Shown in pieces: positions 1 to 9,834 of a stretch of 64,000 nucleotides of DNA. The notes under the pieces were generated by a model. That model saw only the letters and a list, made by a program, of their open reading frames with translations. It was not told where the DNA came from and did no database searches. Source of the DNA: Streptomyces liangshanensis (lineage in GTDB: Bacteria > Actinomycetota > Actinomycetes > Streptomycetales > Streptomycetaceae); assembly GCF_011694815.1 (NCBI RefSeq), contig NZ_CP050177.1, positions 1,054,001-1,118,000 of the forward strand, given 5' to 3'. Both the position numbers and the translations under genes were made by a program. Position 1 is the first letter of the stretch, and every line of letters starts with the position of its first letter.

Positions 1-147
1 CACGGCGCGGACGGCGCGATGTCGCCGCTCGGCTCCCGCCTCCCGGGCCCGCTCACCCGCTTCCCCGCCACCGAAGAACCCGTCACCGAAGAACCCGCCA
101 CCGAAGACCCCGCCACCGAAGACCGCCCCACCGAAGACAAGGACTGA
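1..147 (+). CDS. C-terminal end of a probable ROK-family regulator (partial)
   Basis: An open frame enters from the window edge and stops with TGA at 145-147. The visible 48 residues are a low-complexity tail of Pro-Ala-Thr-Glu-Glu/Asp repeats, so no domain can be identified from sequence alone. It ends 7 nt before a CUT2 sugar transporter. In Streptomyces coelicolor the gene directly upstream of the xylFGH-type transporter is the ROK regulator Rok7B7, so by synteny this is probably its C-terminus. The frame is certain; the identity is inference. Confidence 0.5.
   Translation, partial: HGADGAMSPLGSRLPGPLTRFPATEEPVTEEPATEDPATEDRPTEDKD
64..138. repeat. 15-bp tandem repeat in the upstream gene's 3' end
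   Basis: About five copies of a 15-bp unit (consensus near ACCGAAGAACCCGCC) encode a Thr-Glu-Glu/Asp-Pro-Ala repeat in the tail of the partial gene. Such a tract can vary in copy number without shifting the frame. Confidence 0.7.
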
Positions 148-154
148 TGCCCTC

Positions 155-1257
155 ATGCGTATCCGCCGAGCCGTGCTCACCGCCACCGCCGCGTCCCTCG
201 TCCTGTCCCTCGCCGCCTGCGGGCAGAGCGGCGAGGGCGGCGGCAAGGAGAAGAAGGAGGGCGGCGAGGGGGCGACCATCGGCATCGCGATGCCCACCAA
301 GTCGTCCGAACGCTGGATCGCCGACGGCAACAACATGGTCGCCCAGTTCAAGAAGCTGGGGTACCGGACGGACCTCCAGTACGGCGAGGACGACGTCGAC
401 CAGCAGGTGTCCCAGGTCGAGAACATGATCACCAAGGGCGTCGACGTGCTGGTGATCGCCGCCATCGACGGCCGGGCGCTCGGGGACGTCCTCCAGCAGG
501 CCGCCGACCAGGACATCAAGGTGATCTCCTACGACCGGCTGATCCTCGGCAGCCCGAATGTGGACTACTACGCGTCCTTCGACAACGAGAAGGTCGGCGT
601 CCTCCAGGCCTCGTACCTCGTCGACAAGCTCGGCCTCAAGGACGGCTCCGAGAAGGGCCCGTTCTCCATCGAGCTGTTCGCGGGCTCGCCCGACGACAAC
701 AACACGCGCTACTTCTTCCAGGGCGCGTGGAAGACCCTCAAGCCGTATCTCGACGCGAAGCAACTGGTCGTCAGAAGCGGCCAGACCGCGCTGGACCAGG
801 TCACCACTCTGCGCTGGGACGGCGGTACGGCCCAGAAGCGGATGGACGACCTGCTGACCAAGGCGTACGGCTCGGTGGACGTGGACGCGGTGCTCTCGCC
901 GTACGACGGCATCTCGATCGGCATCCTGTCGGCCCTGAAGTCCGACGGGTACGGGACGGCCGCGAAGCCGTACCCGCTGGTCACCGGGCAGGACGCCGAG
1001 GTGGCCTCGGTGAAGTCGATCATCGCGGGCCGGCAGACGATGACCGTCTACAAGGACACCAGGGCGCTGGCCAAGCAGGCCGTGCAGATGGCGGACGCCG
1101 TACTGAACGGCAAGAAGCCCGAGGTCAACGACGAGAAGACGTACGACAACGAGAAGAAGGTCGTGCCGGCCTTCCTGCTGGACCCGGTCAGCGTCGACAA
1201 GTCCAACTACCAGGCCGAGCTGGTCGACTCCGGTTACCTCAAGGCGAGTGACCTGAA

Positions 1258-1261
<4 letters not shown>
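155..1261 (+). CDS. xylF: CUT2-type sugar ABC transporter, substrate-binding lipoprotein
   Basis: A 368-residue periplasmic-binding-protein-like lipoprotein. The N-terminus has Arg-rich residues, a hydrophobic stretch and a lipobox (LAAC), giving a lipid-anchored Cys near residue 22, followed by a Gly/Lys/Glu-rich linker. The body has the two-lobe sugar-binding fold ([12 protein letters not shown] start; [11 protein letters not shown] and VTGQDAE segments) typical of ChvE/XylF proteins. It should capture a pentose or similar monosaccharide outside the membrane and pass it to the next two gene products. ATG at 155 follows the upstream stop by 7 nt, and the stop overlaps the ATPase start (GTGA). 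The xylose assignment rests on synteny with S. coelicolor xylFGH; another aldose is possible. Confidence 0.85.
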
Positions 1262-2799
<1,538 letters not shown>

Positions 2800-2804
2800 T
2801 CGAC

Positions 2805-4058
2805 ATGGGTCCGGTCACCACCGACACACCGAGCGGCACACCACCGAAGGGCACGCCCCCCGCCGCGCCCGCCGCCGGGCGCGCCACGACCGGCGCGCTT
2901 CTGCTGGACGCCGCCCGGCGCAACATGCGGCAGTACGGGATGCTCGTCGCGCTCGGGCTGATCGTCGTGCTGTTCCAGATATGGACCGACGGGGTGCTGC
3001 TCAAGCCGAACAACGTCACCAACCTGGTCCTCCAGAACAGCTACATCCTGGTCCTCGCGATCGGGATGATGATCGTCATCATCGCGGGCCACATCGACCT
3101 GTCGGTCGGCTCACTGGCCGCGTTCGTGTCCGCCGCGTGCGCGGTGATGATGGTCGAGCACCGGATGCCCTGGGTGCTCGCCCTGGTCCTCGGGCTGCTC
3201 ATCGGGGCGGTCGCGGGGGCCTGGCAGGGCTTCTGGATCGCGTACCTCGGCATCCCGTCGTTCATCGTCACGCTCGCCGGCATGCTGCTCTTCCGGGGCG
3301 CCACCCAGATCTTCCTGGGCTCCCGCTCCCTCGGCCCGTTCCCCGAGGGCTTCCAGAAGATCTCCACGGGGTACCTCCCCGAGGTCGGGCCGGCCACGGA
3401 CTACCACAACCTGACCCTCCTGCTGGGGCTGGCGCTGCTCGCGTTCGCGCTGTTCCAGGAGGTCAGGGACCGGCGGCGGCAGCGGACGTACGACCTGGAG
3501 GTGCTGCCCCGCAACCTGTTCCTGATCAAGTGCGTGGCGCTGACGGCCGCCGTGGCCGCCTTCACGATGACGCTGGCCAGCTACCGCGGTGTGCCGGTCG
3601 TGCTGCTCCTGCTCGCTGCGCTGCTCCTCGGCTTCGGCTTCGTGATGCGCAACGCGGTGATCGGCCGTCATGTGTACGCGCTGGGCGGCAACCAGGCGGC
3701 GGCGAAGCTCTCCGGGGTCAAGGACCGGCGGGTCACCTTCCTGGTCTTCGTCACCATGGGCGTGCTCGCCGCCCTGGCCGGCATCGTCTACGCGGCCCGC
3801 CTCGACGCGGGGGTGCCGCAGGCGGGGGTGAACTTCGAACTGGAGGCCATCGCGGCCGCCTTCATCGGCGGGGCGTCGATGAGCGGCGGGGTCGGCACGG
3901 TGTTCGGGGCGGTCATCGGCGGGCTGGTGCTGGGCGTGCTCAACAATGGCATGTCGCTGGTGGGCGTCGGCACGGACTACCAGCAGGTCATCAAGGGCCT
4001 GGTGCTGCTCGCGGCCGTCGGCTTCGACGTCTGGAACAAGCGCCGGGTGGGTGCCTGA
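2805..4058 (+). CDS. xylH: CUT2 sugar ABC transporter permease
   Basis: A 417-residue integral membrane protein of the XylH/RbsC (BPD_transp_2) family. It has about ten hydrophobic segments, a conserved IAGHIDLSVGSLAAF early motif, and late GGxxAAAKLSGV and AAAFIGGASMSGGVGT segments. The ATG at 2805 is 5 nt after the ATPase stop. The frame stays open far upstream, but that extension lies inside the ATPase gene in another frame and has no membrane character. It forms the channel for the CUT2 transporter; a Pro/Ala/Thr-rich stretch of about 35 residues precedes the first helix. Confidence 0.9.
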   Translation: MGPVTTDTPSGTPPKGTPPAAPAAGRATTGALLLDAARRNMRQYGMLVALGLIVVLFQIWTDGVLLKPNNVTNLVLQNSYILVLAIGMMIVIIAGHIDLSVGSLAAFVSAACAVMMVEHRMPWVLALVLGLLIGAVAGAWQGFWIAYLGIPSFIVTLAGMLLFRGATQIFLGSRSLGPFPEGFQKISTGYLPEVGPATDYHNLTLLLGLALLAFALFQEVRDRRRQRTYDLEVLPRNLFLIKCVALTAAVAAFTMTLASYRGVPVVLLLLAALLLGFGFVMRNAVIGRHVYALGGNQAAAKLSGVKDRRVTFLVFVTMGVLAALAGIVYAARLDAGVPQAGVNFELEAIAAAFIGGASMSGGVGTVFGAVIGGLVLGVLNNGMSLVGVGTDYQQVIKGLVLLAAVGFDVWNKRRVGA

Positions 4059-4140
4059 CGCGCCGGGCCTCCGGACGGTCCCGCGGTCGTTTCGTGGATG
4101 ATCGGTCCATGCAGGCGACCGAGGTGGAGGCGGACCGGGT

Positions 4141-5493
4141 ATGAGGCTGACGATTCTGGGCGGGGGCGGTTTCCGGGTGCCGCTGGTGTACGGGGCGCTG
4201 CTCCGCGACCGGGCGGCGGGCCGGGTCACGCACGTCACGCTGTACGACGTGGACGCGGCCCGGCTCGGGGCCGTCGCGCGGGTGCTGGCCGAGCAGGCCG
4301 ACGGGGTGGCGGACGCGCCGGAGGTCACCGTCACCACGGACCTGGACGACGCGCTGCGCGGCACGGACTTCGTCTTCTCCGCGATCCGGGTGGGCGGTCT
4401 GGAGGGGCGGGCCGCCGACGAGCGGGTGGCGCTGGCGGAGGGGGTGCTCGGCCAGGAGACCGTGGGGGCGGGCGGGATCGCGTACGGGCTGCGGACCGTG
4501 CCGGTCGCGGTGGACATCGCGCGGCGGGTGGCGGCGCTGGCCCCGGACGCGTGGGTCATCAACTTCACCAATCCGGCCGGGCTGGTGACGGAGGCGATGT
4601 CCCGGGTGCTGGGCGACCGGGTCATCGGCATCTGCGACTCCCCCGTCGGCCTGGGCCGCCGGGTCGCCCGGGTGCTGGGGGTGGATCCGGACCGGGCGTG
4701 GTTCGACTACGTGGGGCTGAACCACCTGGGCTGGCTGCGCGGGCTGTGGGCGGGCGGCCGTGACCAGTTGCCGCGCCTGTTCGCCGATCCGGAGCTGCTG
4801 GGCTCCTTCGAGGAGGGCAAGCTCTTCGGTCCCGAGTGGCTGAGGTTGATCGGCGCGGTCCCCAACGAGTACCTGCACTACTACTACTTCAACCGCGAGG
4901 CCGTGCGCGCCTACCAGGGCGCCGAGCGGACGCGCGGCGCGTACCTGAGGGACCAGCAGGCGGGGTTCTACGCGGAGTTGGCGGGCGGCGGAGGCGGTGG
5001 CGGCTCCGCGCTCGGCGCGTGGAACCGTACCCTCGCCGATCGTGAGGCGACGTACATGGCGGCCAACCGGGACGCCGCCGGGGTGGGCGAACGCGACGAC
5101 GAGGACCTGGGGTCGGGCGGGTACGAACAGGTAGCACTCGCCCTGATGCGGGCCGTCGCGCGCGACGAGAGCGCGACGCTGATCCTGAACGTCCGCAACC
5201 GCACCACCCTGGCGGTCCTGGACGCGGACGCCGTGATCGAGGTGCCGTGCCTGGTCGACGCGAACGGCGCGCACCCGGTGTCGGTCGAGCCGCTGCCGTA
5301 CCACGCGGTGGGTCTGGTGACGTCGGTCAAGGCGGTGGAACGCGCGGTGCTGGCGGCGGCGGGGAGCGGATCACGCGAGGACGCGGTACGGGCGTTCGCC
5401 CTGCATCCCCTGGTCGACTCGGTGGCCGTGGCCCGGCGGCTGCTGGACGCCTACACGGACGTCCACCCCGGGCTGGCGTACCTGCGGAACTGA
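4141..5493 (+). CDS. Family 4 glycoside hydrolase (6-phospho-beta-glucosidase-like)
   Basis: A 450-residue GH4 enzyme. This NAD+ and divalent-metal-dependent family cleaves glycosides by redox-assisted elimination. The Gly-rich NAD loop (LGGGGFRVP) is at the N-terminus, the substrate-binding NFTNP block begins at N141, and the metal ligands are C165 (GICDSP) and H195 (LNHLGW). A Gly-rich loop near residue 281 looks locally expanded. It lies 82 nt after the permease in the same direction, so it may process the imported sugar or a phosphorylated glycoside. Family is confident; substrate is not, since CUT2 systems do not phosphorylate their cargo. Confidence 0.85.
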   Translation: MRLTILGGGGFRVPLVYGALLRDRAAGRVTHVTLYDVDAARLGAVARVLAEQADGVADAPEVTVTTDLDDALRGTDFVFSAIRVGGLEGRAADERVALAEGVLGQETVGAGGIAYGLRTVPVAVDIARRVAALAPDAWVINFTNPAGLVTEAMSRVLGDRVIGICDSPVGLGRRVARVLGVDPDRAWFDYVGLNHLGWLRGLWAGGRDQLPRLFADPELLGSFEEGKLFGPEWLRLIGAVPNEYLHYYYFNREAVRAYQGAERTRGAYLRDQQAGFYAELAGGGGGGGSALGAWNRTLADREATYMAANRDAAGVGERDDEDLGSGGYEQVALALMRAVARDESATLILNVRNRTTLAVLDADAVIEVPCLVDANGAHPVSVEPLPYHAVGLVTSVKAVERAVLAAAGSGSREDAVRAFALHPLVDSVAVARRLLDAYTDVHPGLAYLRN

Positions 5494-5527
5494 ACGGAAG
5501 CACACCCGCGTACCCACGGAACTGAGC

Positions 5528-5565
5528 GGGACCGGCGCCGGCCCCCCAAGACCGGCGCCGGTCCC
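5528..5565. terminator. Bidirectional terminator hairpin
   Basis: A perfect 14-bp inverted repeat (5528-5541 with 5552-5565) and a 10-nt loop lie between the convergent GH4 and methyltransferase genes. There is no U-tract, as is usual in Streptomyces. Confidence 0.8.
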
Positions 5566-5645
5566 CTGCGGACGGGAGGGGACGCGCGAGGCGCCGCAGC
5601 GCACCTGAAAAGTGCTGCGGCGCCACCCGCCCGTACCCCACCCAC

Positions 5646-6446
5646 TTACGGTTTGCGTGCCACGCCCGCGTATCCGGGGATGGGCCCGTCGCCGGAGAGA
5701 GGGACGACCTCACCCAGCTCGGGACGCCAGTCCGTGGCAAGGGAGACACCCGGGCCGACCAGGTCGAGTCCTTCGAAGAAGGCCGCGAACTCGTCACGGG
5801 TGCGCGGGACCAGGGTGAGGCCCCGCTGCTTGTACAGCTCGCGCGCCCGCTCCGACGTGTCCGGATCGAAGTCGCCGGTGACGTGCGACAGGACCAGGTA
5901 GCTGCCGGGCGCCAGCGGGGCGAGGAGCGCGCGCACCAGCTCGTGCGCGCCGTCGTCGTCCGAGACGAAGTGGAGCAGCGCGATCAGCGAGAGCGCCACC
6001 GGCCTGTCCAGGTCGAGGGTCTTGCCGGCCGCCTCGATGATGGCGCCGGGCTCCCGCGCGTCGGCCTGGACGTACTCCGTCACGCCCTCCGGGGTACTGC
6101 GGAGCAGGGCTTCCGCGTGCCTGAGGACGATCGGGTCGTTGTCCGTGTAGACGATCCGGGAGTCGGGGGCGACCTGCTGGGCGATCTGGTGGAGGTTGGG
6201 CTCGGTCGGGATGCCCGTACCGATGTCGAGGTACTGCCGCACCCCGCCCGTCATGCCGAGCCAGCGGGTGGCGCGGTGCATGAAGGCCCGGTTGACGCGC
6301 GCCATCTCCGGGGCCCTGGAGTCCAGCGCGAGCAACTGCCGCGCCATCTGCTCGTCGACCGGATAGTTGTCCTTGCCGCCGAGAAGCCAGTCGTACACCC
6401 GGGCCGGATGGGGCCTGCTGGTGTCGATGGCGTCGTGCCCGGTCAT
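5646..6446 (-). CDS. SAM-dependent methyltransferase, DUF574/PF04672 family
   Basis: A 266-residue protein of the actinomycete-expanded S-adenosyl methyltransferase family. Family hallmarks are RPHPARVYDWLLGGKDNYPVD near the N-terminus, the SAM-binding YLDIGTGIPTEPN, and VYTDNDPIVL. The C-terminal part has FEGLDLVGPGVSL and the usual final YAGVARKP-type end. Members are numerous in Streptomyces and mostly of unknown substrate; many sit next to XRE/DUF397 gene pairs, as here. It is monocistronic in appearance, ending on the bidirectional hairpin. Confidence 0.85.
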   Translation of the reverse strand: MTGHDAIDTSRPHPARVYDWLLGGKDNYPVDEQMARQLLALDSRAPEMARVNRAFMHRATRWLGMTGGVRQYLDIGTGIPTEPNLHQIAQQVAPDSRIVYTDNDPIVLRHAEALLRSTPEGVTEYVQADAREPGAIIEAAGKTLDLDRPVALSLIALLHFVSDDDGAHELVRALLAPLAPGSYLVLSHVTGDFDPDTSERARELYKQRGLTLVPRTRDEFAAFFEGLDLVGPGVSLATDWRPELGEVVPLSGDGPIPGYAGVARKP

Positions 6447-6554
6447 GTGCGCTCCATGAGTCTCAGGGTCTGTGAGCGAGAACTACGGTCGGTGAGCGGG
6501 GACTTCGGTGCTTCGGTCGGTGTGCGGTGTCGCGGTGTCGGGGTGTTGCGGTGA

Positions 6555-6791
6555 TCAGGTCAGGAGGAAGTCCGCCTGGCCCGACTTGGCGCCCTGGATG
6601 AAAGCGGCGATCTCTCCGGTGGTGTAGATCAGTGCGGGGCCGTCAGGGTCGGCGGACTGGCGCACCGCGACCCTGCCGTCGGCCAGCTTCATGGCCTCGA
6701 TGCAGTTGCCGCCGTTGCCGCCGCTCCACGGCTTGTGCCAGCCTTCGGCGCCGAGGTCGGCGGCCGGCATGCCGTTGTATATGGGATCCAT
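6555..6791 (-). CDS. DUF397 protein, partner of the upstream XRE regulator
   Basis: A 78-residue DUF397 protein: a GWHKPWSGGNGGNCIEA-type motif, then VAVRQSADPDGPALIYT and a terminal FIQGAKSGQADFLL. DUF397 genes almost always follow an XRE/DUF5753 gene, as here, where its ATG abuts the regulator's TGA with no spacer. Family members are proposed to modulate or inhibit their cognate regulator (WhiJ- and Scr-type loci). Likely cytoplasmic and regulatory. Confidence 0.9.
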   Translation of the reverse strand: MDPIYNGMPAADLGAEGWHKPWSGGNGGNCIEAMKLADGRVAVRQSADPDGPALIYTTGEIAAFIQGAKSGQADFLLT

Positions 6792-7655
6792 TCACAGCTC
6801 CTTGCGGACATCCCGGAGGATCTCCTTCGTGCGTGGTGCAGTGGCGGCCTGGGCCGCCATCCGGTCCATGACCTCCAGGTGAGTGGCCACCTCGGGGCGC
6901 GCGTCGAGGTAGACGGCGCCGGTCAGGTACTCGCTGTAGACCATGTCGGGCAACTCCGGTACCGCGAAACGGAAGATCACGAACGGCCCGTACGTACCGG
7001 GATGGTGTCCGCTCGAGAACTCCGCGATCTGGAGGGTCACGTTGGGCAGGGCGGACGTCTCCAGCAGCCGGTCGATCTGCTCGCGCATGATCTCCGGACT
7101 GTCACCCACCGGGCGCCGCAGGACCGTCTCGTCCATGATGACCCAGAATCTGGGCGCGTCGGGACGGGTGAGCAGCGACTGGCGTTCCATGCGGAGCGCC
7201 ACGTGCCGTTCGATGTCGTCGGGCCTGGCCTGCCCCACGGCACCGGCCCGCATGACGGATCGCGCGTAGTCCTCGGTCTGGAGCAGTCCGGGGACGAAGT
7301 GCGGTTCGTACGCCCTCAGGAGGGCCGCGGCGCCCTCCAGGCTGACGTACATGCTGAACCAGTCCGGCAGGATGTCGTGGAACCGCTGCCACCAGCCGGG
7401 CTTGTTCGCCTCCTCCGTGAGCTCGACGAACGCCTCGGCCTCCGCCTCGGCGATCCCGTACGCCCTGAGCAGCACCTGCACATAGGGGATCTTGAGCGTG
7501 ACCTCGGCGGTCTCCATCCTGCGTATCGTGGCCGGGGCCACGCGCAGAAGCTTGGCGGCTTCCTCGCGTTTCAGGCCGGCCCGCTCACGCAGGTCCTGCA
7601 GACGTCTGCCGAGGACGACCTGACCCACGGTCGGGGCTGACCGCGGTTCACTCAC
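6792..7655 (-). CDS. XRE regulator with DUF5753 domain (Scr1/WhiJ-like)
   Basis: A 287-residue regulator. An N-terminal helix-turn-helix (RRLQDLRERAGLKREEAAKLLRV region, about residues 14-70) is followed by the DUF5753 domain typical of Scr1/WhiJ-like proteins (QTEDYARSVM, VIMDETVLRRPVG, IAEFSSGHHPGTYGPF). The frame extends upstream to 7715, but GTG at 7655 has a GGGAGG ribosome site 7 nt away and leaves the palindrome at 7717-7739 outside the gene, so I choose it. It is translationally coupled to DUF397 and divergent from the ATP-binding gene. This trio recurs across Streptomyces and controls development or secondary metabolism. Confidence 0.88.
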   Translation of the reverse strand: MSEPRSAPTVGQVVLGRRLQDLRERAGLKREEAAKLLRVAPATIRRMETAEVTLKIPYVQVLLRAYGIAEAEAEAFVELTEEANKPGWWQRFHDILPDWFSMYVSLEGAAALLRAYEPHFVPGLLQTEDYARSVMRAGAVGQARPDDIERHVALRMERQSLLTRPDAPRFWVIMDETVLRRPVGDSPEIMREQIDRLLETSALPNVTLQIAEFSSGHHPGTYGPFVIFRFAVPELPDMVYSEYLTGAVYLDARPEVATHLEVMDRMAAQAATAPRTKEILRDVRKEL

Positions 7656-7716
7656 TTGGGACCTCCCCCGTACACGGATGCCAGCAGTCTGCCACGTCCG
7701 GAGCACGAAGAACACG

Positions 7717-7739
7717 GCACTCTGGAAAATTCAGAGTGC
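7717..7739. promoter_or_regulatory. Palindromic operator between the XRE and ATPase genes
   Basis: GCACTCTG and CAGAGTGC arms (8 bp, perfect) flank a 7-nt AT-rich spacer GAAAATT. The site is 62 nt upstream of the XRE start and 124 nt upstream of the divergent ATPase gene, so it is the likely autoregulatory binding site. Confidence 0.65.
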
Positions 7740-7862
7740 TACTTGCCAAGTGTCCCCGACGGGTGGAGAGTGGTCGAGTGAACCAGTTCACACGGTCGCC
7801 GCGCCCTGCCACGGGAGAGGTTTTGTGCGCGTCTGCCGGCTCCCCACCGTTAGGAATCGGTC

Positions 7863-8351
7863 GTGGCACCTGGTAACGCGCCCACCCCCCAGCTCATCAC
7901 CCAGCGTCCTGGCAACGTTGTCCGGCGGTACGGATTCGAATTGCCGGCCCGCGCCGAGTCGGTCGGCCGGGCCAGGAAACTGACCGAGGAGCGGCTCGTA
8001 CGCTGGGGGATGGACGAGGACACCCGCCAGACCGCGGTCCTCGTGGTGTCGGAACTGGTGACCAACGCGATCGTGCACGCCGCCGGGAACCACGTCATCT
8101 GCGAGATACGCGAGGGCGAGGGCCACCTGCGCATAGCGGTGGAGGACCAGGGGTACGGCCCGACCGGGCCCCAGATGCACCGGGCGTCGGACGACGAGGG
8201 CGGCCGCGGACTCTTCCTGATCGACTCCCTGTGCACGGGCTGGGGGGCCCATGACACATCGGGATACGGCCCCGGGCGTGTCGTCTGGGCCGAGCTGCCG
8301 CACGGAGCACGTCAGGCCCTGCCCGCCCGCGCGTCGGAGCCGGTGTGCTGA
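7863..8351 (+). CDS. ATP-binding anti-sigma-like protein (HATPase, RsbW-type)
   Basis: A 162-residue GHKL ATPase. The N-box is ELVTNAIVHAAG, the G1 box is EDQGYGP, and G2 is GGRGLFLID. It has no histidine phosphoacceptor or sensor domain, as in SpoIIAB/RsbW-like serine kinases and anti-sigma factors that are widespread in Streptomyces. GTG at 7863 follows AGGA by 7 nt. Paralogues commonly sit beside XRE/DUF397 pairs, and this one is divergent from such a pair. Its partner sigma or anti-anti-sigma factor is not in the window. Confidence 0.85.
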   Translation: MAPGNAPTPQLITQRPGNVVRRYGFELPARAESVGRARKLTEERLVRWGMDEDTRQTAVLVVSELVTNAIVHAAGNHVICEIREGEGHLRIAVEDQGYGPTGPQMHRASDDEGGRGLFLIDSLCTGWGAHDTSGYGPGRVVWAELPHGARQALPARASEPVC

Positions 8352-8785
8352 GGACGGCGCTGCACCGCCTCTCCCGTGGGCTGCGCGGCGAAGACCTCCG
8401 GCGTTCCGGACGGATCGAGCTGGCGCTGCCGGCCGCGCTGCCCGCCTCGCTGGGCTGTGACGCGGTGGGCGTCCCGGCGCGGCACGGCTTCCGGCTGCTC
8501 TCCCGGCTGCCCCGGTCCGGCTGCGTCTTCGCCGACACCGACTGGTGGTGGTGGATCGTGCCGTCCGGCTCGGACCTGGACCTGGCGTGGCCCGCCCCGG
8601 CGCGGTACGTGGTGGGGACGAACGTACCGGCGGAGCATCCCCGGCTGATCCACTGGCCGGACTCGCCCTCGCCGTACACGCCGCCGATCCCGTTCTACCT
8701 GATGGTGTGCCAGCTGGCCGGCACGGCTCCCGCGTGGGGGCCCGAGGCGCGGGCGCAGGACACCGGGACGGTCGCGGCGCAGTAG
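8345..8785 (+). CDS. Conserved-looking hypothetical protein, coupled to the ATPase
   Basis: A 146-residue protein I cannot assign. Its GTG start overlaps the ATPase stop by 7 nt, suggesting co-translation. It contains an Arg-rich N-terminus, a Trp cluster (DTDWWWWIVPSG, around residue 67), PARYVVGTNVPAEHPRLIHWPD, and a PYTPPIPFYLMVCQ segment. There is no signal peptide or clear membrane helix. Coding is supported by Streptomyces-like codon bias and by the tight coupling. Confidence 0.6.
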   Translation: MLRTALHRLSRGLRGEDLRRSGRIELALPAALPASLGCDAVGVPARHGFRLLSRLPRSGCVFADTDWWWWIVPSGSDLDLAWPAPARYVVGTNVPAEHPRLIHWPDSPSPYTPPIPFYLMVCQLAGTAPAWGPEARAQDTGTVAAQ

Positions 8786-8847
8786 GGCCTGTTACGGGGC
8801 GACCGCCGCCCGTCGCGTCACGGGTGGCCGCCGCCCGCGGGCCGGCG

Positions 8848-9834
8848 TCACGGGGTCGCCGCCGCCCAGGTGTTGTCGTCCGCCGCCAGCAGGTGGCGCA
8901 CGCGGGCCGCGGACGGCAGGGGGCCGTGGTCCGAGGAGACCTGGAGCGCGGACGCCGCGGTGAGGTGGCCCAGGCGCAGGGCCCGTACCGGATCGCCCGC
9001 GTCCCGCAGCCCCGCCAGGAAGCCCGCCGCGAAGGCGTCCCCCGCGCCGACCGGTTCGACGACCGCGACCTTCAGGGCCGGCACGGTGTACGGCACGGGG
9101 CCGAGGAACGCCGTGGCCGCGCGGGAGCCGTCCTTGACCACCAGGGTGTGCGGGCCGGGCAGCAGCGCGCGGACCGCCGCCGCGTCCGTGACGGCCGCGC
9201 CCCACAGCGCCTGCGCCTCGTCCAGGCCGACGAGGACGAGGTCCGCGCGGTCGGCGAGCGCGCGCAGGATCTCCGGTGCGGGCCGGTCCTTCCAGAGCGC
9301 GGGGCGGTGGTTGACGTCGAAACTGACGGGGTACGGCCGGTCCGGCGCGAGCGCCGCCTCCACCAGGGCCAGGCAACTGGCCGACAGGGCCGGGGTGATG
9401 CCGCTGAGGTGGACAAGTCCCGCTCCCTGGAGCGCTGTTGAGTCCAGCACCTCGGGTCCGAGCGCGGCGGCGGCCGAGCCGCTCCGGTAGTAGTGGACGT
9501 AAGTCCCTTCCGCTCCGGGGTTCTTGACGAGCAGTCCGGTCGGGCGCGTCGCGTTGGTGCGTACCCCGGAGACGTCCACGCCGAAGGCCGCGACCCGGCG
9601 CCGTATCCGCCGGCCGAACGGGTCGTCCCCGACCGCCGACACCCAGCGGGCGGGCACGCCGTGGTCGGCCAGGTAGGTCGCGACGTTGGACTCGGCGCCC
9701 GCGATGTCGAGGCGCAGGAGGTCGGCGTCGTCGAGCGGGGCCACCGGCTCGGGGGCCAGGGCGGCCATCGTCTCGCCGACGCACACGACGGGGCCGGGGC
9801 CGAAGGGGCGGGGCGTGTGCCGCGCGGGGCTCAT
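8848..9834 (-). CDS. PfkB-family sugar kinase, probable 2-keto-3-deoxygalactonate kinase
   Basis: A 328-residue PfkB/ribokinase fold. The N-terminal CVGETMAALAP begins the substrate lid, GAESNVA binds sugar, and the C-terminal signature VEPVGAGDAFAAGFLAGL carries the catalytic Asp and anion hole. Placed last in an operon with galactonate dehydratase, lactonase and KDPGal aldolase, it most likely phosphorylates 2-keto-3-deoxygalactonate to KDPGal. E. coli uses the unrelated DgoK for this step. The frame is open upstream through the lactonase gene; ATG at 9834 overlaps the SMP-30 stop by 4 nt and fits the family length. Confidence 0.8.
   Translation of the reverse strand: MSPARHTPRPFGPGPVVCVGETMAALAPEPVAPLDDADLLRLDIAGAESNVATYLADHGVPARWVSAVGDDPFGRRIRRRVAAFGVDVSGVRTNATRPTGLLVKNPGAEGTYVHYYRSGSAAAALGPEVLDSTALQGAGLVHLSGITPALSASCLALVEAALAPDRPYPVSFDVNHRPALWKDRPAPEILRALADRADLVLVGLDEAQALWGAAVTDAAAVRALLPGPHTLVVKDGSRAATAFLGPVPYTVPALKVAVVEPVGAGDAFAAGFLAGLRDAGDPVRALRLGHLTAASALQVSSDHGPLPSAARVRHLLAADDNTWAAATP

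Noticed and set aside
2981..4144. Long alternative frames inside the permease and similar long frames opposite most genes
   Set aside because: Shadow frames of high-GC coding DNA; their translations are Arg/Gly/Ala/Pro-rich without domains.
7656..7715. Upstream extension of the XRE gene
   Set aside because: The extension lacks conserved residues; GTG 7655 has an ideal ribosome site and leaves the palindromic operator intergenic.
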